Shown: one piece after another, positions 55,054 through 62,953 of the stretch | Position numbering within the stretch: the stretch's first letter is position 1 | Layout of the letters: each line of letters opens with the position of its first letter | Notes under the pieces: generated by a model | Databases searched by the model: none | Seen by the model: the letters and a program-made list of their open reading frames with translations, nothing else | Told to the model about the DNA's origin: nothing | Assembly (NCBI GenBank): GCA_005880915.1 | Contig: VBIW01000034.1 | Span: 124,001-188,000 of the forward strand | Direction: 5' to 3' | Source of the DNA: Chloroflexota bacterium | GTDB taxonomy: Bacteria > Chloroflexota > Dormibacteria > Dormibacterales > Dormibacteraceae | DNA length: 64,000 bases | Position numbers and translations under genes: made by a program

Positions 55054-55104
55054 TCAAATTCGCCTCTCCTCCGGCCGCCGTCGAGGGCGCTCCAGCCTCA
55101 TTCC

Positions 55105-55110
55105 TATAAT
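55105..55110 (+). promoter_or_regulatory. Consensus -10 box (TATAAT) for a probably leaderless transcript
   Basis: A perfect TATAAT lies 10 bp before the TTG start of the GT2 gene at 55121, leaving room for transcription to begin at or next to the start codon. No clear -35 box is visible at 16-18 bp. Confidence 0.5.
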
Positions 55111-55120
55111 CTCGGTCACA

Positions 55121-55825
55121 TTGGTCAAGCCAGGCCCGAACCCGCCCCCTCACAAGGTTGGCGTGGTCGTTCCAGCTCGCAACGAGGCCAACCGGATCGG
55201 AGGCGTGCTGGCTGGAATCGGCGACCGCGTCGAGGGCATCCCCGTCATCTCGCTGGTCGTAGATGACGGCTCCACGGACCGGACGTCAGAGGTCGCGCGC
55301 GAGCACGGCGCCCGTGTGATCGTCCACGCCATCAACCTCGGCAAGGGAGCCGCGATGAAGACCGGCTGCGCCGCGGGCCTCGCGGCCGGCTGCGATGTGC
55401 TGGTGCTGATGGACGGCGACGGCCAGCACCGGCCCAGCGACCTGCCCGCGATGCTGGCGCCGATCCTTGCGGGCAAGGCCGACCTGGTGCTCGCGCGCCG
55501 GCGTTTCACCGGGGAGATGCCCGCGAGCGCGCGCCTGGGCAACTGGGGCCTGACGCGGCTCTTCACCCTGATGTTCGGGGCCACCTTCACGGACACGCAG
55601 TGCGGCCTTCGGGCCTTCAGCAGCGACGCATATAAGAAGGTCGACTGGCTGGCGACCGACTACGCGGTCGAAACGGAGATGCTGGTCCGCGCCGCCCGGG
55701 CCCGCTTGCGAACGGCCGAGGTCGACATCGAGACCATCTATCACGACGTCTACAAAGGCACCACCCCGCTCGACGGGTTGAGGATTCTTCTTCAGATGAT
55801 CCGTTTGCGCATCATGAGCAGCTGA
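55121..55825 (+). CDS. GT2 family polyprenyl-phosphate glycosyltransferase
   Basis: This 234-aa GT-A enzyme has KVGVVVPARNEANRIGG, LVVDDGSTDRT, NLGKGAAMKTG, the DGD metal motif in LMDGDGQHRPSDL, ARRRF and TDTQCGLRAF, all typical of DPM1/DPG synthase-like proteins without C-terminal helices. It probably makes a polyprenyl-phosphate sugar used by the GT-C-type membrane proteins nearby. TTG at 55121 follows a TATAAT by 10 bp. The TGA overlaps the DUF2304 ATG. Confidence 0.87.
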   Translation: MVKPGPNPPPHKVGVVVPARNEANRIGGVLAGIGDRVEGIPVISLVVDDGSTDRTSEVAREHGARVIVHAINLGKGAAMKTGCAAGLAAGCDVLVLMDGDGQHRPSDLPAMLAPILAGKADLVLARRRFTGEMPASARLGNWGLTRLFTLMFGATFTDTQCGLRAFSSDAYKKVDWLATDYAVETEMLVRAARARLRTAEVDIETIYHDVYKGTTPLDGLRILLQMIRLRIMSS

Positions 55826-56214
55826 TGTCCGGCATCCAGCTCCTGGCCATTGCCTTCGCGGTTGCTATGGCCTTCTGGACCTACCGCACGTATCGCCGGC
55901 GCGACCTCCTGCCTGTGGAAGCTGTCCTGTGGTTCGCCATCTGGATCGGGCTCGTCTTCGTCTCGGCGTTCCCCGACGTGATGCGAAGCGTCGTAGGGCC
56001 GCTGCATGTCGCGCGGCTGCTCGACCTCGTGATGATCGTCGCGCTCCTTTTGCTTTCGACCCTGGTGTTCGTGCTCAACAGCCGCGTGCGTCATACCGAA
56101 AGGCGAATCGTCGAGCTGGTGCGCAAGCTGGCACTCTCAGCCGAAGAGCCGGACGGGAACGGCAAGCATCCGGTAGGCCAGGTTCACGGGGATGCCGGCG
56201 AGACGGCTGAGTAG
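55825..56214 (+). CDS. DUF2304 family membrane protein
   Basis: This 129-aa protein has three predicted helices (QLLAIAFAVAMAFWTYRTY, EAVLWFAIWIGLVFVSAF, LDLVMIVALLLLSTLVFVL) and a charged C-terminal helix RVRHTERRIVELVRKLAL. DUF2304 proteins commonly accompany GT2 polyprenyl-phosphate glycosyltransferases and probably anchor or activate them; the TGATG overlap here fits. Its last 78 nt overlap the end of the convergent GT2 gene. Confidence 0.82.
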   Translation: MSGIQLLAIAFAVAMAFWTYRTYRRRDLLPVEAVLWFAIWIGLVFVSAFPDVMRSVVGPLHVARLLDLVMIVALLLLSTLVFVLNSRVRHTERRIVELVRKLALSAEEPDGNGKHPVGQVHGDAGETAE

Positions 56215-57189
56215 ACCCGGTCCGATGACCTGGTCCGGCGGAAGGTCAGACGACATCAAACGGATGACCTCACGGTCCCCCACCTTCCGCAGCGCCTGCG
56301 TCCGCCGCCGCTTCTCCATGACCTGCGGCCAGTTGCCGTAGATCCACCCGTGCGCTTGCAGCTTGGCCCGGAGATACGCCGGTCCATGGGTGATGGCATA
56401 GATCCACATCAGAAAGCCGGTCGCCCAGACAGGCGGTGAAAGCGCCACGAGAGTCCCCCATCGGAAATTCTTGAGAAGAGTCAGTCGCCGGTTGCGCTCG
56501 AGGAAGCAGAACTTTCGCGGCGTCATGCGAAGCGAATACTTGTGGTAGACGATCGAGCGCGGCGCATATGCGATCGCGTACCCGGCGAGGTTGGCGCGCA
56601 GCGAGAGGTCGACGTCCTCGCAGTAGGTGAAGTAGTCGGCATCGAAGCCGCCGATCCGCTCGAGGACGTCGCGCCGGATCATGAAGGCGCAGCCCGAAAC
56701 GGCGGCGACCCGAACGCAATCATCGAAAAGTCGCGCCGGCTGGCCGAGGCCGCGGCAGAACCCCAGGCCGCTGAGGTGGATGTCGTTGCCGCACGTGTTG
56801 ACGCGGTCGCGGTCGGCGAAATAGCAGATCCGTGAGGTGGCGAGGCCGACGCCCTCCTGGTTCACAGCTTCCAGAAGCCCGGTGACGAAGTCAGGTTCGA
56901 CCTCGGTGTCGGGGTTCAGGACGACGAGATACTCGCCCATGGCGACCTCGAACCCGGCGTTGTTCGCAGCGGCGTAGCCGGCGTTGTGGTCCAGGGCGTG
57001 GATCTGGACCCAGGGATGCGCCGTCTCGAGGTACTCGCGGGTGCCGTCGGTCGAACCGTTGTCCACGGCGATCACCTCGACGTTGGGATAGGTCTGGCGC
57101 TGCAGCGAGGCGAGGCACACCGGAAGGTCCTGCCTCGCGTTCCAGCAGACGATCACGACGCTGACCAGAGGCACGGCCGGTGCCCCCAC
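56137..57189 (-). CDS. GT2 family glycosyltransferase (rhamnosyltransferase-like)
   Basis: This 350-aa enzyme has VSVVIVCWNARQDLPVCLAS, AVDNGSTDGTREYL, NAGYAAANNAGFEVAMGEYL, the NPDTEVEP metal motif and YFTYCEDVDLSLRANL. The C-terminal half has a membrane-docking stretch (PPVWATGFLMWIYAIT). GTG 57189 is chosen: it follows GGAG at good distance and lies 2 bp after the methyltransferase stop. An upstream in-frame extension overlaps the methyltransferase. It likely acts with the methyltransferase on one glycan. Confidence 0.87.
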   Translation of the reverse strand: MGAPAVPLVSVVIVCWNARQDLPVCLASLQRQTYPNVEVIAVDNGSTDGTREYLETAHPWVQIHALDHNAGYAAANNAGFEVAMGEYLVVLNPDTEVEPDFVTGLLEAVNQEGVGLATSRICYFADRDRVNTCGNDIHLSGLGFCRGLGQPARLFDDCVRVAAVSGCAFMIRRDVLERIGGFDADYFTYCEDVDLSLRANLAGYAIAYAPRSIVYHKYSLRMTPRKFCFLERNRRLTLLKNFRWGTLVALSPPVWATGFLMWIYAITHGPAYLRAKLQAHGWIYGNWPQVMEKRRRTQALRKVGDREVIRLMSSDLPPDQVIGPGLLSRLAGIPVNLAYRMLAVPVRLFG

Positions 57190-57191
57190 TT

Positions 57192-57842
57192 CTATTTCTC
57201 CGCCAGGGGTCGGGCCAGGGCCAGGTGCTGGTAGGCGAGCAGGCCGGGCAGCGCCCGCGCCGCGGCGTGGGCTGCTGCGCTCAGGCGGCCTCCGCGCAGC
57301 ACCGGGATGGGACACGTCACGTCCGTCTCGACCACCTCGAATCCTCCTGCCCGAAGGGTGTCGAGGAACGTGCGGCGCGTGAAGTTCCGCAGATGCGTGC
57401 GATCGAGCAGCCCGCGGTCCGTGTAGTTCCAGCGCCCGGCCAGAAGGGAGAGCCGGAGCGCCCAGTTGGCCCCATTCGGCACGCTGGCCACCAGGCGGCC
57501 GCCAGGCGCGACAAAGGGCCTCAGCCGGCGGAGGACGGCGGCGGGGTCGGCCAGGTGCTCCAGCACGTCGCCGAGCAACGCCGCCTCGTAGCCTCCTGGC
57601 GTTTCCGGGGGATCCTCGCGCGTGATGTCCACGACGTGGGCGTCCACGCCCGCCTGGCGGGCCTCAGCCACAGCCTGCGGGTCGTTGTCGATGACCACGA
57701 CCCTTGCCCCTCGCTTGGCCAGCTCGCTGGCGAGGTAGCCCGAGGAGCCTCCTACGTCGAGCACAGTCCTGGGCGAGCCGCAGAGGCGCAGGAGACGCTG
57801 GTGCGCGGCATAGGGGTCCGTGCGAAGGGCGACGTATGCCAT
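57192..57842 (-). CDS. SAM-dependent methyltransferase (class I)
   Basis: This 216-aa protein has motif I VLDVGGSSGYLASELA, motif II VVVIDND, AALLGDVLEHLADPAAVLRRL (the Methyltransf_11/23 D-x-x-EH-L pattern) and GGRLVASVPNGANW. It probably methylates a sugar or glycan end. Since the Wzt C-terminal domain recognises terminally modified chains, a capping methyltransferase would fit, but this is only inferred. It is coupled to the GT2 gene downstream. Confidence 0.85.
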   Translation of the reverse strand: MAYVALRTDPYAAHQRLLRLCGSPRTVLDVGGSSGYLASELAKRGARVVVIDNDPQAVAEARQAGVDAHVVDITREDPPETPGGYEAALLGDVLEHLADPAAVLRRLRPFVAPGGRLVASVPNGANWALRLSLLAGRWNYTDRGLLDRTHLRNFTRRTFLDTLRAGGFEVVETDVTCPIPVLRGGRLSAAAHAAARALPGLLAYQHLALARPLAEK

Positions 57843-57890
57843 CCGGGCGAGGATACCTACCCGGCCGCGCCTGGGCCCCTAAACAAAGGA

Positions 57891-57914
57891 CCGCCGCCTC
57901 ACGCGAGGCGGCGG
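57891..57914 (-). terminator. Rho-independent terminator of the TIG/four-repeat gene
   Basis: CCGCCGCCTC (57891-57900), loop ACGC, GAGGCGGCGG (57905-57914) make a perfect 10-bp stem. On the minus strand the stem is followed by TCCTTTGTTT, so it ends transcription of the gene whose stop is at 57949. Confidence 0.8.
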
Positions 57915-57948
57915 CCCGTATGTATTTACTTCTGTCGAGCTGTGCCTA

Positions 57949-59544
57949 TTAGAGCGGTTGGGCCCAGATCTCGTTGAACGACGCGTTGAACTGCGTGCGT
58001 CCCGCGGCAAGGATTCCAGGACCCGATGTGACGGTGATGTTCACGGGTCCGCCAATCGTGCCCTGAGGCAGCGTGACGTACGTCTCACCGTCGGCCGGCA
58101 CGATAACGGTCGCCAGGGTAGAGCCGCCACCGATGTCGACGGTCACCACGGCGCTCACGGTTCCGGGGTTGAACAGGTGGATGTTGTCCGCGACAAAGCC
58201 CGCGGATGCCTTGTCGTACCAGTTGATGACATTGAACGTCGAGGCGAAGCCGAGCGGATCCTCAGACCAGACCTCGTTAAACGAGTCGTTGTACTGAACA
58301 CGTTGCGACGAGAGGACGTTCGGCCCTGAGTTGACGACAACTTTGACGGGTCCGCCGATCGTGCCCTGGGGGAATGTGACGTAGGTCTCCGCGCCGGCGG
58401 CGACGTTCACCGTGGACGAGACCACACCGCCATCCTCGCTGACGGTGACGTTCGCCGTCGTGACACCAGGGTTGAGTAGGTGGATGTTGTCGTTCAGGAA
58501 GCCCGTTGAGGCTTTGTCGAACCAGTTGATGATGCTCGTCTGCGCCGCAAAGCTGGCGTCATGGGCCCAGACCTCATTGAAGGTGGACCGGAACTGGACG
58601 CGTTGCGAGGCCAGGATGTTGGCGCCGGCGGTCACCTGAATCTTCACCGGCCCGCCGATTGTGCCCTGCGGGAAGTTGACGTACGTGGAGCTCTGCGGTT
58701 GGACGACCGCTGTCCGAATAATTCCCGACACGGTGACGCTGACACTAGATGGCGCGTTGAACGGGTTGAGCAGGTGGATGTTGTCGTTGAGGAAGCCATC
58801 TGAGGCCTTGTCATACCAGTTGATGTAGCTGGTCGCCGCGGCGCTGAATGAATCAGCGGACCAGATCTCATTGAAGGATTGGTTGTACTGGACACGCTGC
58901 GAGGCCAGGACGAACTGGTCTGAGTTGACGACGACCGGCCCGCCGATCGTGCCGGACGGGAAGGTGACGTAGGTCTCGGCTCCAACGGCCAAGTTGCTCA
59001 CAGAAACCTGCGCCCCGCCGGGGCCGGTCACCGTGATGTTGGCGGGTGCCGAGCCCTCGTTGACCAGGTGGATGTTGTCATTGAGGAAGCCTGCGGACGC
59101 CTTGTCGAACCACTGGAAGTAAGACGTGAAGGCGGCGAACGTGAAGTGGTCCAGAGCAGTTGCTGCGCTGGTCCCCTGCGCGTTAGTGACCGTGACGTCC
59201 ACTGTGCCAGCCGCGTGGACTGGGCTGACGGCGGTGATCGACGTGTCCGAGTTGATCACAAAGCTGGCGGCAGGGGTGGTGCCGAAATCAACTGCCGTCG
59301 CAGGACTGCAGTAACCCAGACCCGTGATCGTTACGGTCGTGCCGCCGCTAGACGGACCGGCATTCGGATTCACGTTAATGACTGTTGGAGGGCTCGCTAC
59401 ATAGCCGTAGCCATAGCCGTAGCCAACGCACGCGACGAGCTTGCCGCTAAAGGGAACCTTGCCGGCGGTTACAAAAGACAACGCCAACACCGCGGCAACG
59501 GCGAGGATCGGCAGGACTCTGGCGGCGATCGCTCTCTTAGGCAC
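57949..59544 (-). CDS. Secreted TIG-domain protein with four-repeat tail
   Basis: This 531-aa protein has a signal peptide (AIAARVLPILAVAAVLALSF), a short GYGYGYGY run, an IPT/TIG Ig-like domain (about 50-135, PTVINVNPNAGPSSGGTTVT ... ALDHFTF) and four DNIH repeats (FDKASAGFLNDNIHLVNEG, YDKASDGFLNDNIHLLNPF, FDKASTGFLNDNIHLLNPG, YDKASAGFVADNIHLFNPG). Its repeats lack the Cys-bearing unit 1 of the other five. GTG 59544 is chosen since GGGAGGA lies 6 nt before it; TTG 59559 overlaps that site. It is monocistronic, with its own promoter and terminator. Confidence 0.88.
   Translation of the reverse strand: MPKRAIAARVLPILAVAAVLALSFVTAGKVPFSGKLVACVGYGYGYGYVASPPTVINVNPNAGPSSGGTTVTITGLGYCSPATAVDFGTTPAASFVINSDTSITAVSPVHAAGTVDVTVTNAQGTSAATALDHFTFAAFTSYFQWFDKASAGFLNDNIHLVNEGSAPANITVTGPGGAQVSVSNLAVGAETYVTFPSGTIGGPVVVNSDQFVLASQRVQYNQSFNEIWSADSFSAAATSYINWYDKASDGFLNDNIHLLNPFNAPSSVSVTVSGIIRTAVVQPQSSTYVNFPQGTIGGPVKIQVTAGANILASQRVQFRSTFNEVWAHDASFAAQTSIINWFDKASTGFLNDNIHLLNPGVTTANVTVSEDGGVVSSTVNVAAGAETYVTFPQGTIGGPVKVVVNSGPNVLSSQRVQYNDSFNEVWSEDPLGFASTFNVINWYDKASAGFVADNIHLFNPGTVSAVVTVDIGGGSTLATVIVPADGETYVTLPQGTIGGPVNITVTSGPGILAAGRTQFNASFNEIWAQPL
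57952..59135 (-). repeat. Four-unit DNIH repeat module 6
   Basis: DNIH codons lie near 58180, 58483, 58780 and 59075, spacing 295-303 bp. Units are more alike to each other in the FLNDNIHL segment and less like modules 1-5. Confidence 0.88.
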
Positions 59545-59667
59545 TTGGATTCCTCCCAACTAAGACCATGATTCCAACGACTCGGGATCCGAGGCGGCCG
59601 GGTCTAACCCCAGCTCAATTCCCGCCTGAACGGCCCCCAGGCAGGGATGAGTTCAAACGACCGCGCA

Positions 59668-59696
59668 ATGTAAACACCAATCCATCGGGCTGTCAA
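59668..59696 (-). promoter_or_regulatory. Candidate sigma-70-type promoter of the TIG/four-repeat gene
   Basis: On the minus strand a perfect TTGACA (59691-59696) is followed after 17 bp by TTACAT (59668-59673). Transcripts would have a leader of roughly 115 nt before GTG 59544. The surrounding 180-bp gap (59560-59739) is AT-richer than the rest and holds no gene I can see. Confidence 0.5.
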
Positions 59697-59739
59697 TTAA
59701 ACCTTTTGCCTTGGAAAGTAAACGGATGTATAGCCGAAG

Positions 59740-61461
59740 CTAAGCTTGAGGATGAATTGCGTAGATCACGATCGATTCGTAGTCACCGACCTTGGTCAAC
59801 CCAGGCTGGGTGTCCAGAAAGGCATAGGAGTGCCAATCGACCTCCCGAGTCAGCACCACGTACTTGACTCCATAAGCCGCCAGGACCTGGCCCCAATCGC
59901 CTTTGGCACCGTCCCTTACTAGGCCCGAGACCACTAGCTGGTCGGGATCCTGGGGAGGCGAGATCCCAGGGACCTCTGGGTCGGCGCTAACCAGGACCGG
60001 AACCGAGAAGAAGCCTGGCGCCGGCGAAGCAATAACGTTGTTTCGGTTCTGGACGAAGCTGTAACTCATGTACTCGTGCCAGGGCAGCACGAGGGTTCGC
60101 CCTGGATGGGTATCGGAACTGAGAAGGCGATCAGCCGCATACCATCCGGCCGGGTACGCCGACGGCTTGATCTCGCCGTGAGCCCCAAATAGGAGCCCGT
60201 TGCCGCAATACAGCGGGAGCGCCAGAACCAGGGCTGCTGCGAACCCGGCTACCCATTCGGAGCCGACAGGGTCGCGCACACGTTTCTTGAGCCAAGCCAG
60301 AATCGCAACCGCACCAAATCCAACCAGCTGGGAGTACACGAGCGCGAGCATCGCGCCCCATTTCCCTGCGTCCCTCATTCCCCGGTACGTAGGTATCTCG
60401 GCGTAGAGCCACTGGACAATCCGTGCGGTCAGCGGATACGAGATGCCAATCTCCAGAATCAGCGCCGCTATAGCGCCCGCGAGCAAACCGAGGACCCACG
60501 GCGCCAGGCCCTGGTCGCGGTCCCGCAAAGCAGCAAACGCACCGACACCGCACAGGATCAAGAGCACACCCAAAGCCGCGGGCCATGCGGGTACGAACGC
60601 CTTCATCGAGGTGAATCGCCCGGTGGCTTCCGCCCAAAAGCCATAAAGGCCTAAGAGATTCGGCACGATCCCGAGGCTCCGATCAGGTATCGCCGCGAAG
60701 GCGTTCAAATCGCCCAAACCAATGCCGGCCAGTCGAGCACCTTCGGAATTCGTGCCTCGGAGTAGAGGTACGACCCAGTAGGCACTTGCTGCGAAAACTG
60801 CCAGGAACATGATCACTAGCGGAGCAACCAGCCGTTTCAAGTAGGGCAGCATCGGCCGAGCGGCAAGGACGTACGCCACAACAACAGCGACGTACAGAAC
60901 GCCCGCTATGAGTAGGAAGTGGAGACTCAGTACGCCAAGAACGGCGAGGCTGAGCGCGGCAACTAAAGCCGTGCCTACGCCCGGCTCGCCAACAAGCCGA
61001 CGAAGTCTCAGTGCCATCCAAGGTAGAGCCGCGTAAGCAGCGAGGACGAAAAATTGCCCATAGTGCAACCTTCCGTACACGAACGGGTTGGCCACGTAGA
61101 TCGTGGCAGCCGCCGCGCCGGAAAGGAACCCCTTGGAAGGCACCGCCCTATATGCCAGAGCAGCCGACGCGAACAGTGCGCCAAGCACAAATAGCTTGCT
61201 GGTCAGCTCTCCGCCCAGGACCCGCGATGCGAGCGCGAGGACCGCATACAGCACCATCTCACTCGAGGCGCTTGATGGAAACTCAAATCGGCGCGGTCCC
61301 GGCCAGTCAGTTCCGAACAGGTAGCCCGGTAAAAGCCATGGCCCCGCAATCAAGGCTGTCAGGAAGGCTGCCCACAGAAATGCGAGGTAGGGTCGTCCAG
61401 CTAGGTCGATCCGCTCTTTGCCTTGCGACTTCGGCAGGAGCACAGCTGAAGCCAACGCCAT
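59740..61461 (-). CDS. Large multi-pass membrane protein (YfhO/GT-C-like), function unknown
   Basis: This 573-aa protein has about 12-13 helices. An early loop reads YLFGTDWPGPRRFEF, with an Asp where GT-C enzymes have their catalytic acid, and a long extracytoplasmic C-terminal region (after LLFGAHGEI) contains GRTLVLPWHEYMSYSFVQ and EVDWHSYAFL. It resembles the YfhO-like protein at 27977 in layout but is not obviously homologous. Codon and base use differ from the left part of the window (lower GC). The start is probably near ATG 61461. Confidence 0.65.
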   Translation of the reverse strand: MALASAVLLPKSQGKERIDLAGRPYLAFLWAAFLTALIAGPWLLPGYLFGTDWPGPRRFEFPSSASSEMVLYAVLALASRVLGGELTSKLFVLGALFASAALAYRAVPSKGFLSGAAAATIYVANPFVYGRLHYGQFFVLAAYAALPWMALRLRRLVGEPGVGTALVAALSLAVLGVLSLHFLLIAGVLYVAVVVAYVLAARPMLPYLKRLVAPLVIMFLAVFAASAYWVVPLLRGTNSEGARLAGIGLGDLNAFAAIPDRSLGIVPNLLGLYGFWAEATGRFTSMKAFVPAWPAALGVLLILCGVGAFAALRDRDQGLAPWVLGLLAGAIAALILEIGISYPLTARIVQWLYAEIPTYRGMRDAGKWGAMLALVYSQLVGFGAVAILAWLKKRVRDPVGSEWVAGFAAALVLALPLYCGNGLLFGAHGEIKPSAYPAGWYAADRLLSSDTHPGRTLVLPWHEYMSYSFVQNRNNVIASPAPGFFSVPVLVSADPEVPGISPPQDPDQLVVSGLVRDGAKGDWGQVLAAYGVKYVVLTREVDWHSYAFLDTQPGLTKVGDYESIVIYAIHPQA

Positions 61462-61546
61462 ATAGTATTCGCTCGATCCGCTCGCACGATCGATGGCGAT
61501 TGACTGACGTGCCGAGCGGGGATTTGGGACTTTCGTTGGGGGTCAC

Positions 61547-62953
61547 GTGAGTACGTCATCGACTGCGACCCGGGCGACCGGTTGGCGCGGCGCAATTCGG
61601 GCCGACCAGGTGGTCGCCCACAACCTCGTTCTGGGCGCGGGGACAATGGCTGCTGGCGTCCTCGGCGTGGCTTTCCAATCGATTGTGTCGCATCGGTTGC
61701 AGCCTGCTGATTTCGGCGCCGTCTTCGCTGTCGTAAGCCTGGTGACGCTAATTGGACTGCCCTCTGGTGCCCTCACGCTGCTCATGGCTCGAGAGGCAAG
61801 TCGAGATCGAGCCCATAACGCTTACGCAGCCAGCGCCGCCCTCTTACGCGGAGGCACCCGGGTATCGATCCTTGCCGGCCTCGCTTTAGCGACCGTCCTC
61901 GCTATCAGCTCGCCTATCTTGGGTCGGTTCTTGAACGTGCCCCCGCCGCTACTGCTCGCGGCCGCAATTGGGGCTCCCTTCACATTCGCCTCCCCGTTGT
62001 TGATGGGGGAGCTCCAGGGTGAGCAACGTTTTCTCGCCTTGTCGCTTCTGTCGTCCAGCCAGGCTGGTCTCAAGCTGGTCGCCGCCATCGCCCTGGGCAT
62101 TGTGTTTGGTCCGTTTGGGGTCATCGCGGGGATTTCAGTTGCCTCTGCCGTGGTCTACGCCGTAGCGGTTGGGATGCTGTGGCCCAAGCTAACGATCAAG
62201 AGTCAGCTGTCATGGAGACGGCCCGCAGTGGCCTACCTGGTGGTAGTGGTCCCAAGCACGCTGGCACTTGCAGTCTTGCTGAGCACCGATGTGCTACTCG
62301 TGAAGCATTTCTTTTCACTCCGCGCCGCTGGCGAGTACGCCGCCGTTGCGGCCATGGGTCGCGCGATTTTCTGGGGAGCGAGTGGAGTCGCCGCGGTGCT
62401 GTTTCCGAAGGTGGTCGTTCGGCGCACACAAGGCCAGGGCGGCTTGAACCTTGTCATCGCTTCGTTGGTGCTGGTGGCCTTAGGTGGCGTCCTCGGACTG
62501 GTTTTGCTCTCGTTCGCATCAACGTGGCTTCTGACAGCTTTCGCTGGAGCAGCCTACGTCGGCGCCGTCGGCTACCTTCCGTGGTACGCCCTCGGCATGA
62601 CGCTGTTGGGAGCCGTCGCGGTTCTGATTGCGACTCATCAGTCGTCCGGAAACACAGGTTTTCTGGCCATCCTCCTCCCCCTCACCCTGCTCGAACCAGT
62701 GCTGATCGCAGCATTTCACCAAGACCCCGCTCAGGTGGTCCAGGTCATGGACGTCTCGATGAGTCTGGTTCTGGTCGGACTGGCAGCTTTGTATGTGGCT
62801 CAGCATCGCGACTCGCGCTGGGCAGTCGATTCGGTAGTAGTAGATGGACACGGGGTGCCCGAGCCATCTCAGATTCCGTTGACAACCGTTATGGCATCCG
62901 CAGGTCCGGTCACGACCGTCGGCGCCACAATGCACAAGGACAAGCCATCGTGA
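61547..62953 (+). CDS. Wzx-type polysaccharide flippase (MATE/MOP superfamily)
   Basis: This 468-aa protein has 12 or so helices. N-terminal NLVLGAGTMAAGVLGVAFQS, LQPADFGAVFAVVSLVTL and PSGALTLLMAREASRDRA are typical of oligosaccharide flippases that move lipid-linked repeat units across the membrane. GTG start 61547, divergent from the membrane protein at 61461, so their promoters share an 85-bp gap. The GTGA overlap couples it to the next GT2 gene. Together with the Wzy-like protein at 25778 it would complete a Wzx/Wzy route. Confidence 0.85.
   Translation: MSTSSTATRATGWRGAIRADQVVAHNLVLGAGTMAAGVLGVAFQSIVSHRLQPADFGAVFAVVSLVTLIGLPSGALTLLMAREASRDRAHNAYAASAALLRGGTRVSILAGLALATVLAISSPILGRFLNVPPPLLLAAAIGAPFTFASPLLMGELQGEQRFLALSLLSSSQAGLKLVAAIALGIVFGPFGVIAGISVASAVVYAVAVGMLWPKLTIKSQLSWRRPAVAYLVVVVPSTLALAVLLSTDVLLVKHFFSLRAAGEYAAVAAMGRAIFWGASGVAAVLFPKVVVRRTQGQGGLNLVIASLVLVALGGVLGLVLLSFASTWLLTAFAGAAYVGAVGYLPWYALGMTLLGAVAVLIATHQSSGNTGFLAILLPLTLLEPVLIAAFHQDPAQVVQVMDVSMSLVLVGLAALYVAQHRDSRWAVDSVVVDGHGVPEPSQIPLTTVMASAGPVTTVGATMHKDKPS

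Noticed and set aside
42867..59544. Regular ~295-bp spaced repeats as a possible CRISPR or satellite array
   Set aside because: The period equals a ~97-residue protein domain, stays in frame, and varies mainly in a coding manner.
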